Below, piece after piece: positions 9,560-20,600 of a stretch of DNA of 64,000 nucleotides. The DNA is from Pseudorasbora parva (taxonomy: Eukaryota; Chordata; Actinopteri; Cypriniformes; Gobionidae), in assembly GCF_024679245.1 (NCBI RefSeq), contig NC_090195.1:1452365-1516364 (forward strand), in the 5' to 3' direction. Both the position numbers and the translations under genes were made by a program. The notes below the pieces were generated by a model. That model worked only from the letters and a program-made list of their open reading frames with translations, searched no databases and had not been told where the DNA came from. The first letter of the stretch is position 1; each line of letters starts with the position of its first letter.

Positions 9560-11014
9560 GGCCCTGATCACACAGAACACGTTTTTTTGCAGCGAGAGGC
9601 GCCTTTTTTGAATGGATTTCGGTTGTTAGAGAGCGTTATGCGCCCTGGGCGCCTCGCGTTTTAACCACTTGCTGCCCCTCGCGTTTTAACCACTTGCTGC
9701 CCCTCGCGTTTTAACCACTTGCTGCGCCTCGCGTTTTAACTACTTGCTGCCCCTCGCGTTTTAACCACTTGCTGCCCCTCGCGTTTTAACCACTTGCTGC
9801 GCCTCGCGTTTTAACCACTTGCTGCCCCTCGCGTTTTAACCACTTGCTGCCCCTCGCGTTTTAACCACTTGCTGCGCCTCGCGTTTTAACCACTTGCTGC
9901 GCCTCGCGTTTTTAACCACTTGCTGCCCCTCGCGTTTTAACCACTTGCTGCCCCTCGCGTTTTAACCACTTGCTGCCCCTCGCGTTTTAACCACTTGCTG
10001 CCCCTCGCGTTTTAACCACTTGCTGCGCCTCGCGTTTTAACCACTTGCTGCGCCTCGCGTTTTAACCACTTGCTGCCCCTCGCGTTTTAACCACTTGCTG
10101 CGCCTCGCGTTTTTAACCACTTGCTGCCCCTCGCGTTTTAACCACTTGCTGCCCCTCGCGTTTTTAACCACTTGCTGCGCCTCGCGTTTTAACCACTTGC
10201 TGCGCCTCGCGTTTTTAACCACTTGCTGCCCCTCGCGTTTTTAACCACTTGCTGCGCCTCGCGTTTTTAACCACTTGCTGCGCCTCGCGTTTTAACCACT
10301 TGCTGCGCCTCGCGTTTTTAACCACTTGCTGCCCCTCGCGTTTTAACCACTTGCTGCGCCTCGCGTTTTAACCACTTGCTGCGCCTCGCGTTTTAACCAC
10401 TTGCTGCCCCTCGCGTTTTAACCACTTGCTGCGCCTCGCGTTTTAACCACTTGCTGCGCCTCGCGTTTTAACCACTTGCTGCCCCTCGCGTTTTAACCAC
10501 TTGCTGCCCCTCACGTTTTAACCACTTGCTGCCCCTTGCGTTTTAACCACTTGCTGCGCCTCGCGTTTTAACCACTTGCTGCGCCTCGCGTTTTAACCAC
10601 TTGCTGCGCCTCGCGTTTTAACCACTTGCTGCCCCTCGCGTTTTAACCACTTGCTGCGCCTCGCGTTTTAACCACTTGCTGCCCCTCGAGTTTTAACCAC
10701 TTGCTGCCCCTCGCGTTTTAACCACTTGCTGCCCCTCGCGTTTTAACCACTTGCCGCTCTAAGCGGACAAGCGCCGACGTCATCGCGTTTATTTTCTTTT
10801 GTCCAGTCGAATGAATGGAGAGGCGGGCCTTCCGTTGTGTTGGCCGTTGCATTGATTTGACTGACAGTACAGGTGATTTGGGGGTTGCCTAGAAACATTA
10901 AAAAAACCTGCAGCACACTTCTCTTTTCGGAATGAAAAAACGCTTACCATAAAAGGCAGTGCAGTGCACCTTGCATTTTCGAACCTTAAAAACGCGTTCT
11001 GTGTGATCGGGGCC
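9560..11014. mobile_element. PIF/Harbinger-like non-autonomous element hosting a minisatellite
   Basis: The left terminus GGCCCTGATCACACAGAACA and the right terminus, whose complement reads GGCCCCGATCACACAGAACG, form inverted repeats. They are flanked by ATA at 9557-9559 and 11015-11017. A 3-bp duplication with GG(G)CC ends is typical of PIF/Harbinger. There is no transposase. The interior is mostly a 25-bp tandem array that evidently expanded after insertion or within the family. Confidence 0.78.
9650..10755. repeat. 25-bp minisatellite, about 44 copies
   Basis: The unit is CCTCGCGTTTTAACCACTTG followed by CTGCC or CTGCG. Two variable sites recur: C/G in the last base and T4/T5 in the T tract. 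The array is confined to the interior of the Harbinger-like MITE. The minus-strand open frame at 10037-10222 only reads through the repeat. Confidence 0.97.
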
Positions 11015-11380
11015 ATAGTTTGGACAAACAGGACGTCCCGTTTTGAGCTCATGCCATTGGTTTAGTCAGTGTTTTTATGTTGTGCTGTTTAAAAAATAAT
11101 GCTTGGGAACAGAGTGCAACAGTCAGGTTGTGGAAGTAAAAACTCCATAAATTTTCTCCATAGGAAAATATATTTTTTTTTACGATAACTTAGAAAAGGT
11201 TGAGAACCAGTCCATCAGACTCATGTTTTGGCTGGTCAGAGTCCAGATATAAACCCTCTAGATAGTTTGTTTGACACCAAATATTTATTATTAATGAACT
11301 GTTTGAAGCCATTAACATTGAGTTGGGCAACACTGTAAAAAGTTCCCCTGCTAAGTTACAGTATTTGTGCAATTCTTGCT

Positions 11381-11997
11381 ACACTCTAAAAAATTCTGGG
11401 TAAAAAACAACCCAATGTTGGGTCAAATATGGACTAACCCAGCAATTGGGTTGTTTTAACCCAGCGATTGGGTTGTCTTAAAGGGTTAGTTCACCCAAAA
11501 ATGAAATGTCTGTCATTAACTCCTCTCCCTAATGTCGTTCCACACCCGTAAGACCTCCGCTCATCTTCACACACAGTTTAAGATATTTTATATTTAGTCC
11601 GAGAGCGTATGCAAGTGTATGCACACTATACTGTCCATGTCCAGAAAGGGAATAAAAACATCATCACAGTAGTCCATATGAGACATCAGTGGGTTAATTA
11701 GAGTCTCTTGAAGCATCCAAAATACATTTGGGTCCAAAAATAACAAAAACTACGACTTTATTCAGCATTGCCTTCTCTTATAAAATATCTTAAACTGTGT
11801 GTGAAGATGAACGGAGATCATACGGGAGTGGAACGACATTAGGGGGAGGAGTTAATGACATAAACTTCATTTTTGGGTGAACTTACCCTTTAAGCAAATA
11901 TTTAACCCAACCGCAGGGTTAAAACAACCCAATTGCTGTGATAGTCCATATTTGACCCAACATTGGGTTAAAACAACCCAGCATTTTTTAAGAGTGT
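11381..11997. mobile_element. MITE with ACACTCTAAAAAAT-type termini, interrupted by a TTAA element
   Basis: The left end ACACTCTAAAAAATTCTGGG and the right end CCAGCATTTTTTAAGAGTGT are inverted. Subterminal blocks of CAACCCAATGTTGGGT are repeated in both orientations. A second element sits inside at 11482-11889, so this one is older. Confidence 0.82.
11482..11889. mobile_element. TTAA-target MITE nested in the 11381 element
   Basis: It is bounded by TTAA at 11478-11481 and 11890-11893. The inverted ends are AGGGTTAGTTCACCCAAAAA and TTTTTGGGTGAACTTACCCT. It is the cleanest full copy of the family also seen at 1-62 and 1471-1933. The non-autonomous structure and TTAA duplication suggest mobilisation by a piggyBac- or Kolobok-type transposase. 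Confidence 0.85.
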
Positions 11998-12298
11998 ACT
12001 TTCCTGACTAGTCTTTTTGGATTAAAAGGGTTAAGACCATTAAATATTTTGCCTTTTTTGGCTTGGGCCATTTTTATTTGCCCAAGGGAATAACAAGCCA
12101 AACAACAAAACTCAACCTACATTATATTACCTCTGTTTTACTCCATCTTTGGCTGTAAACGGCTCCGGGCACCTCAGGCCTGTGAAGTCTGTGTCAGCAT
12201 CCGTCCATCTCACCGGAGACGAGTCACGTACGCAGAGCTATTCTGAGACTCGCGGCACCACCGATATCCTCCACATCATTTTTCTCTCTCTTTTCCAG

Positions 12299-12359
12299 GG
12301 TGAAGTGAAGGTGCTGGAAGCGGAGGACTGCTGCCCTGTGTGCCGGAGAGAGTATCCAG
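12299..12359 (+). CDS. sspo: SCO-spondin coding exon: VWC module, second half
   Basis: Twenty codons plus one base encode GEVKVLEAEDCCPVCRREYP, the terminal CCxxC signature of a VWC module; the first half is the exon at 7144. The acceptor is CTTTTCCAG (AG at 12297-12298) and the donor is GTAAGA at 12360. Entry is at phase 0 and exit at phase 1, matched by the next exon at 15603. The CC pair and following C complete the ten-cysteine VWC framework. Confidence 0.9.
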
Positions 12360-12364
12360 GTAAG

Positions 12365-12856
12365 AGTCACGAAACACACCAGTAATAGGGAAGAGTGAGC
12401 CGAGAGTCGGTGATATTTGTCAGCAGTTCTCATTGCCCTTATGTGCCACAGACTATTGCTGTAGTACACATCATTAGGCAGACTGGAGCTTTTGCTCTGG
12501 CACTCCAAGTTTGAGTCAAACTACAGCAGAGGAACTACATTTCAACACAAACAACACAAAAAGAGATTGCAGGACCCTGTAAATTCCTCTCAGTGAAAAG
12601 GATTAGTTCAGTATAAAAATGCTGACTTGTGAAAAAAAGTTTCAGGAGTAACGACTGCATTTAAATGCAGGAGCAAATCTTCTAAATCAGTGGGAGATCT
12701 GCAGAAAACATTGGTGAACGTGAAAAATAAACTACTACTAACTATATAACCATCCATACATAGAATGGCAAACAAGCATATATTAAGGAATCTGTGTTTG
12801 TCTGAGAATAACAAACAGGTAAAAATGTATCAAGTTTAATTTTTTTATATTTGTGA
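12365..12856. other. Intronic sequence with no recognised feature
   Basis: This part of the sspo intron shows no exon, RNA gene or clear transposon terminus. Confidence 0.6.
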
Positions 12857-15150
12857 ACATGCTAACTAACACGCTTTACATGCACATAACTAACACATGC
12901 AAACACTTAACATGCAATAACTGATGCTTAACATATAGTAACTAACATGCTTAATATGCGAATAATAACATGCTTAACATGCACATAACTAACACGCTTA
13001 ACATACAATAACTGACATGCTTAACATACAGTAACTGACATGCTTAACATACAGTAACTGACATGCTTAACATACAATAACTGACATGCTTAACATACAG
13101 TAACTGACATGCTTAACATACAATAACTGACATGCTTAACATATAGTAACTAACATGCTTAACATACAGTAACTAACATGCTTAACATACACATAACTAA
13201 CACATACAATAACTGACATGCTTAACATACAATAACTGACATGCTTAACATACAGTAACTAACATGCTTAACATACAATAACTGACTTGCTTAACATACA
13301 GTAAATGACATGCTTAACATACAGTAACTGACATGCTTAACATACAGTAACTGACATGCTTAACATACAATAACTGACATGCTTAACATACAATAACTGA
13401 CATGCTTAACATACAGTAACTGACATGCTTAACATACAGTAACTGACATGCTTAACATACAGTAACTGACATGCTTAACATACAATAACTGACATGCTTA
13501 ACATACAGTAACTGACATGCTTAACATACAGTAACTGACATGCTTAACATACAGTAACTGACATGCTTAACATACAATAACTGACATGCTTAACATACAA
13601 TAACTGACATGCTTAACATACAATAACTGACATGCTTAACATACAGTAACTGACATGCTTAACATACAGTAACTGACATGCTTAACATACAATAACTGAC
13701 ATGCTTAACATACAATAACTGACATGCTTAACATACAATAACTGACATGCTTAACATACAATAACTGACATGCTTAACATACAATAACTGACATGCTTAA
13801 CATACAATAACTGATATGCTTAACATACAATAACTGATATGCTTAACATACAATAACTGACATGCTTAACATACAGTAACTAACATGCTTAACATGCAAA
13901 TAACTTAACATGCACATAACTAACACATGCAATAACTGACATGCTTAACATACAGTAACTAACATGCTTAACATGCAAATAACTTAACATACACATAACT
14001 AACACATGCAATAACTTAACATGCTTAACATACAGTAACTAACATGCTTAACATGCACATAACTAACACATGCAATAACTGACATGCTTTACATACAGTA
14101 ACTAACATGCTTAACATACAGTAAGTGACATGCTTAACATACAGTAACTAACATGCTTAACATACACATAACTAACACATACAATAACTGACATGCTTAA
14201 CATACAGTAACTAACATGCTTAACATACAGTAACTAACATGCTTAACATACAGTAACTAACATGCTTAACATACACATAACTAACACATACAATAACTGA
14301 CATGCTTAACATACAATAACTGACATGCTTAACATACAGTAACTAACATGCTTAACATACAATAACTGACATGCTTAACATACAATAACTGACATGCTTA
14401 ACATACAGTAACTAACATGCTTAACATGCACATAACTAACATGCTTAACATACAGTAACTAACATGCTTAACATACAGTAACTAACATGCTTAACATACA
14501 ATAACTGACATGCTTAACATACAGTAACTAACATGCTTAACATACAATAACTGACATGCTTAACATACAATAACTGACATGCTTAACATACAGTAACTAA
14601 CATGCTTAACATGCACATAACTAACATGCTTAACATACAGTAACTAACATGCTTAACATACAGTAACTAACATGCTTAACATACACATAACTAACACATA
14701 CAATAACTGACATGCTTAACATACAATAACTGACATGCTTAACATACAGTAACTAACATGCCTAACACATACAATAACTGACATGCTTAACATACAATAA
14801 CTGACATGCTTAACATACAGTAACTAACATGCCTAACACATACAATAACTGACATGCTTAACATACAGTAACTAACATGCCTAACACATACAATAACTGA
14901 CATGCTTAACATACAATAACTGACATGCTTAACATACAGTAACTAACATGCCTAACACATACAATAACTGACATGCTTAACATACAATAACTGACATGCT
15001 TAACATACAATAACTGACATGCTTAACATACAGTAACTAACATGCTTAACATGCACATAACTAACACATACAATAACTGACATGCTTAACATACAATAAC
15101 TGACATGCTTAACATGCACATAACTAGCACATAACTAGCATGATAATAAC
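12857..15150. repeat. 23-bp minisatellite, about 100 copies
   Basis: The unit is TAACTGACATGCTTAACATA followed by CAG or CAA. The left two thirds is homogeneous GACATG type. From about 13870 it mixes with TAACTAACATG and ACACATACAATAAC variants, so the array has distinct zones. It makes up most of the 3.2-kb sspo intron between the VWC and CTCK exons. 15151-15602 shows nothing further. Confidence 0.97.
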
Positions 15151-15602
15151 ATATCACTATCATCTATTCAGACTAGATTATTTTGCATATTTTGGGTCTT
15201 AAGCAGTTAATGGTAATGCTAATACATTTTGATGTTTGATTATAAGGATTTTTTGTATGATATTTTAGCAATGTGTATATTAAAGCCAACATGAAATGTT
15301 ATTCGACCCTGTAATACACAATCTTTCTGAGGGGAAATCGGATATTTAGCCAGGGGAAAAAATGTTGAAGCAAGTCAATGAAAAATTACAAAACCAAAAA
15401 AATGTTCTTTATAAAATCATGCACAGATGATCTTTGCACATTAAGAATACTGTACTAAGAAAGAAAACGAGTTGATTTTAATTTTAATGTTGGTTTTAAA
15501 ATGCATTTTCTCCTTATTCTGCATGTGCATCCATTAATCCTCGTTTCTCTCTCCCTCCTCCTGTCCCATTTTCTCCCGTGAACATCACTTTCTCGTCTCC
15601 AG

Positions 15603-15733
15603 AGGATCCTGTTGCCGAGTGCCGTCGTTACACTGAGGTCAGGAACATCACCAAGGGCGACTGTCGCCTGGACAACGTGGAGGTCAGCTTCTGCAGAGGG
15701 CGCTGTTTATCCAGGACTGATGTCATTCTGGAG
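15603..15733 (+). CDS. sspo: SCO-spondin coding exon: C-terminal cystine knot (CTCK), first half
   Basis: The exon begins (with the split codon) EDPVAECRRYTEVRNI and continues KGDCRLDNVEVSFCRGRC. These are the first four cysteines of a CTCK domain with the CxGxC-type core (CRGRC). CTCK domains mediate dimerisation in mucins, von Willebrand factor, norrin and slit, and the same role is likely in SCO-spondin polymer formation. The acceptor is TCGTCTCCAG (AG at 15601-15602) and the donor is GTGTGT at 15734. Phase-1 entry and phase-0 exit agree with both neighbours. The following intron is 9.5 kb and contains the largest satellite in the window. Confidence 0.9.
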
Positions 15734-15999
15734 GTGTGTGTTATTCTCTCTGAATGATCTGAGAAGTGCTGCATGGACCATCTGTGTATTTCTACTTATG
15801 TATTATGTGTTATAAATGCATCAGTGTAGCTTATACTGTTAGGTCAATAGCAAACATATACTAATCAGGCATAACATTATGACCGACAGGTGTGAAGTGA
15901 ATAACTCTGATGATCTCTTCCTCACGGCTCCTGTTAGTGGGTGGGATATATTAGGCAGCAAGTGAACATTTTGTCCTCAAAGTCGATGTGTTAGAAGCA

Positions 16000-16522
16000 A
16001 GCGGCAACCTCCCGCGATGTCTCTTGAAGCCAATACCGAAGTAATGTAAACTGCAGTTCATCGACTGGCCACTAGAGCGGCTCCAGAAGGAGCAGAATCT
16101 CAGCCCCATGTTAAAAATTTTATAGCGAAAAAAAAAAACATGTTTACAGTCTGGGACAAATTGTTGTTTTGGTCTATAGGGCTAATTTTGCCCTTCATGA
16201 CGACTGTGAGGGGGTGAATTTATTTATAACTCATTCGTTTACATTATATAAAGCCTTAAAGTTCTGCATAATTAAGGGGGCGTGGCCACTTTGACTGACA
16301 GGTGGATAGCCATTTATCCGCTGTCTGTTAGTCATCGCGTCACCTAAGCTCCGCCCACATCCTGCCTCTTTGGCCATTTTCTGTTATCCGGGAGTGACAC
16401 GCGATGACGCGCTCGCAAGATCACCGCCCAGCTCCCCCCTACTTTAAGCTTCAGGACGGCTTATCGGAATCTAATGTGTGACGTCACGGACACTACATCC
16501 ATATTTTTTTACAGTCTGTGGT
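16000..16522. mobile_element. Non-autonomous insertion with 8-bp target duplication inside Tc1 copy A
   Basis: It is flanked by TAGAAGCA (15992-15999) and TGGAAGCA (16523-16530), an 8-bp duplication with one change. It starts AGCGGCAACCTCC and ends TTTTTTTACAGTCTGTGGT. The uninterrupted copies of the Tc1 family (complement of GCTTCACACACATC at about 32315 and 63485) give the empty site. An 8-bp duplication fits hAT-type transposition, though clear inverted termini are not seen. A related TTTTTTTTACAGTCTATGGT tail is at about 1787-1806. Confidence 0.72.
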
Positions 16523-16536
16523 TGGAAGCAGGAGAA

Positions 16537-17370
16537 ATGGGCAAGCGTAAGGATTGGAGCGAGTTTGACAAGAGCCAAATTGTGACGGCTAGACGACTGG
16601 GTCAGAGCATCTCCAAAACTGCAGCTCTTGTGGGCTGTTCCCGGTCTGCAGTGGTCAGTATCTTTCAAAAGTGCTCCAAGGAAGGACCAGTGGAGAACCG
16701 GCCACAGGGTCATGGGCGGCCAAGGCTCATTGATGCACGTGGGGAGCGAAGGCTGGCCCGTGTGGTCCGATCAAACAGACGAGCTACTGGAGCTCAAACT
16801 GCTCCAGAAGTTAATGCTGGTTCTGATAGAAAGCTGGTCTGAGGAATCACGTGTTCTTTTACATCATGTGGATGGCCGGGTGTGTGTGTGTGGCTTACCT
16901 GGGGAACACATGGCCCCAGGATGCACTATGGGAAGAAGGCAAGCCGGCGGAGGCAGTGTGATGCTTTGGCCAATGTTCTGCTGGAAAACCTTGAGTCCTC
17001 CATCCATGTGGATGCTACTTTGACACGCTCCACATACCTAAGCATTGCTGAGACCATGTTCAGCCTTTCATGGAAACGGTATTCTGGTGGCTGTGGCTCT
17101 TCCAGCAGGATAATGCTCCTGACACAAAGCACAAATGCTTCAGGAATGGTTTGAGGAGCTCAACAACCAGTTTGAGGCGTCGACTCGGCCTCCAGATTCC
17201 CCAGATCTCAATCCAATCGAGCATCTGTGGGATGAGCTGAACAAACAAGTCCGATCCATGAAGGCCCCACCTCACAACTTAAAGGACTTAAAGGATCTGC
17301 TGCTAACATCTTGGTGCCAGATACCACAGCACACCTTCAGGGGTCTAGAGGAGTCGACGGGTCAGCAAAA
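16537..17370 (+). pseudogene. Broken Tc1-type transposase (family 2, copy A)
   Basis: It starts [20 protein letters not shown] with [20 protein letters not shown], a paired-like helix-turn-helix. The catalytic part follows in other frames: GGGSVMLWPMF (about 16948-16980) and, from about 17135, PPDSPDLNPIEHLWDELN, the last block of the DDE/D site. At least two frameshifts and a missing central segment show that it is dead. The intact family protein would be about 340 residues. Confidence 0.88.
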
Positions 17371-17419
17371 GGGGGACCAACACAATATAGTCATAATGTT
17401 ATGCCATGTTTATATACAA

Positions 17420-17683
17420 GAGAACTCAACTCAGCCTTCAAAATATTATGTTGTACATTCGAAAAGATTAAAGACAGTTTTTACTTTTAAAACCAAGAAC
17501 AATATTTGATGTAATATTTCCTGATATCATTCATTAAGCCATTGATGATTTACGATAAATTCTAGTAATAGATACGTCTTACAATGTACAACAGTAATTA
17601 ATATCAGTTATTTATGATACCTCATGTAGTATATAAAAGTCCATCATAGAGCAGATTAATGAACAGCACAACACGACCAAAGC
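17420..17683. other. Intronic sequence between Tc1 copy A and the 41-bp array
   Basis: AT-rich intron sequence without a recognisable feature. Confidence 0.5.
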
Positions 17684-20600
17684 ACCACATCTATCAGGCG
17701 GCGGCTGTTCTCTGCTCTTGAAGGGCCACATCTATCAGGCGGCGGCTGTTCTCTGCTCTTGAAGGGCCACATCTATCAGGCGGCGGCTGTTCTCTGCTCT
17801 TGAAGGGCCACATCTATCAGGCGGCGGCTGTTCTCTGCTCTTGAAGGGCCACATCTATCAGGCGGCTGCTCTCTGCTCTTGAAGCGCCACATCTATCAGG
17901 CGGCGGCTGTTCTCTGCTCTTGAAGGGCCACATCTATCAGGCGGCGGCTGTTCTCTGCTCTTGAAGGGCCACATCTATCAGGCGGCGGCTGTTCTCTGCT
18001 CTTGAAGCGCCACATCTATCAGGCGGCGGCTGTTCTCTGCTCTTGAAGGGCCACATCTATCAGGCGGCGGCTGTTCTCTGCTCTTGAAGCGCCACATCTA
18101 TCAGGCGGCGGCTGTTCTCTGCTCTTGAAGCGCCACATCTATCAGGCGGCGGCTGTTCTCTGCTCTTGAAGGGCCACATCTATCAGGCGGCGGCTGTTCT
18201 CTGCTCTTGAAGCGCCACATCTATCAGGCGGCTGTTCTCTGCTCTTGAAGCGCCACATCTATCAGGCGGCGGCTGTTCTCTGCTCTTGAAGGGCCACATC
18301 TATCAGGCGGCGGCTGTTCTCTGCTCTTGAAGGGCCACATCTATCAGGCGGCTGTTCTCTGCTCTTGAAGGGCCACATCTATCAGGCGGCTGTTCTCTGC
18401 TCTTGAAGGGCCACATCTATCAGGCGGCGGCTGTTCTCTGCTCTTGAAGGCCCACATCTATCAGGCGGCGGCTGTTCTCTGCTCTTGAAGGGCCACATCT
18501 ATCAGGCGGCGGCTGTTCTCTGCTCTTGAAGGGCCACATCTATCAGGCGGCGGCTGTTCTCTGCTCTTGAAGGGCCACATCTATCAGGCGGCGGCTGTTC
18601 TCTGCTCTTGAAGCGCCACATCTATCAGGCGGCTGTTCTCTGCTCTTGAAGCGCCACATCTATCAGGCGGCGGCTGTTCTCTGCTCTTGAAGCGCCACAT
18701 CTATCAGGCGGCGGCTGTTCTCTGCTCTTGAAGGGCCACATCTATCAGGCGGCGGCTGTTCTCTGCTCTTGATGCGCCACATCTATCAGACGGCGGCTGT
18801 TCTCTGCTCTTGAAGCGCCACATCTATCAGGCGGCTGTTCTCTGCTCTTGAAGCGCCACATCTATCAGGCGGCGGCTGTTCTCTGCTCTTGAAGCGCCAC
18901 ATCTATCAGGCGGCGGCTGTTCTCTGCTCTTGAAGGGCCACATCTATCAGGCGGCGGCTGTTCTCTGCTCTTGAAGGGCCACATCTATCAGGCGGCGGCT
19001 GTTCTCTGCTCTTGAAGGGCCACATCTATCAGGCGGCGGCTGTTCTCTGCTTTTGAAGCGCCACATCTATCAGGCGGCGGCTGTTCTCTGCTTTTGAAGC
19101 GCCACATCTATCAGGCGGCGGCTGTTCTCTGCTCTTGAAGGGCCACATCTATCAGGCGGCGGCTGTTCTCTGCTCTTGAAGGGCCACATCTATCAGGCGG
19201 CTGTTCTCTGCTCTTGAAGCGCCACATCTATCAGGCGGCTGTTCTCTGCTCTTGAAGCGCCACATCTATCAGGCGGCGGTTGTTCTCTGCTCTTGAAGCG
19301 CCACATCTATCAGGCGGCGGCTGTTCTCTGCTCTTGAAGGGCCACATCTATCAGGCGGCGGCTGTTCTCTGCTCTTGAAGCGCCACATCTATCAGGCGGC
19401 GGCTGTTCTCTGCTCTTGAAGCGCCACATCTATCAGGCGGCTGTTCTCTGCTCTTGAAGGGCCACATCTATCAGGCGGCGGCTGTTCTCTGCTCTTGAAG
19501 CGCCACATCTATCAGGCGGCGGCTGTTCTCTGCTCTTGAAGCGCCACATCTATCAGGCGGCGGCTGTTCTCTGCTTTTGAAGGGCCACATCTATCAGGCG
19601 GCGGCTGTTCTCTGCTCTTGAAGGGCCACATCTATCAGGCGGCGGCTGTTCTCTGCTTTTGAAGGGCCACATCTATCAGGCGGCGGCTGTTCTCTGCTTT
19701 TGAAGGGCCACATCTATCAGGCGGCTGCTGTTCTCTGCTTTTGAAGCGCCACATCTATCAGGCGGCTGTTCTCTGCTCTTGAAGGGCCACATCTATCAGG
19801 CGGCGGCTGTTCTCTGCTTTTGAAGGGCCACATCTATCAGGCGGCGGCTGTTCTCTGCTCTTGAAGCGCCACATCTATCAGGCGGCTGTTCTCTGCTCTT
19901 GAAGGGCCACATCTATCAGGCGGCGGCTGTTCTCTGCTTTTGAAGGGCCACATCTATCAGGCGGCGGCTGTTCTCTGCTCTTGAAGGGCCACATCTATCA
20001 GGCGGCGGCTGTTCTCTGCTCTTGAAGCGCCACATCTATCAGGCGGCTGTTCTCTGCTCTTGAAGGGCCACATCTATCAGGCGGCGGCTGTTCTCTGCTT
20101 TTGAAGGGCCACATCTATCAGGCGGCGGCTGTTCTCTGCTCTTGAAGGGCCACATCTATCAGGCGGCTGTTCTCTGCTCTTGAAGGGCCACATCTATCAG
20201 GCGGCGGCTGTTCTCTGCTTTTGAAGCGCCACATCTATCAGGCGGCTGTTCTCTGCTCTTGAAGGGCCACATCTATCAGGCGGCGGCTGTTCTCTGCTTT
20301 TGAAGGGCCACATCTATCAGGCGGCGGCTGTTCTCTGCTCTTGAAGGGCCACATCTATCAGGCGGCGGCTGTTCTCTGCTCTTGAAGGGCCACATCTATC
20401 AGGCGGCGGCTGTTCTCTGCTCTTGAAGGGCCACATCTATCAGGCGGCTGTTCTCTGCTCTTGAAGCGCCACATCTATCAGGCGGCTGCTCTCTGCTCTT
20501 GAAGCGCCACATCTATCAGGCGGCTGTTCTCTGCTCTTGAAGGGCCACATCTATCAGGCGGCGGCTGTTCTCTGCTCTTGAAGGGCCACATCTATCAGGC

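Larger units (their letters stand above)
15859..17416 (+). mobile_element. Tc1/mariner-like transposon, family 2, copy A
   Basis: The left end has CTAATCAGGCATAACATTAT and the right end TCATAATGTTATGCC, inverted to each other. Two further copies of this family are on the minus strand at 31933-32430 and 62761-63551. Copy A has most of a transposase, broken by frameshifts, and a 523-bp insertion near its 5' end (16000-16522). Confidence 0.88.

Noticed and set aside
10789..11052. Minus-strand open frame of 87 codons.
   Set aside because: It spans the terminus of the Harbinger-like MITE and has no domain or splice evidence.
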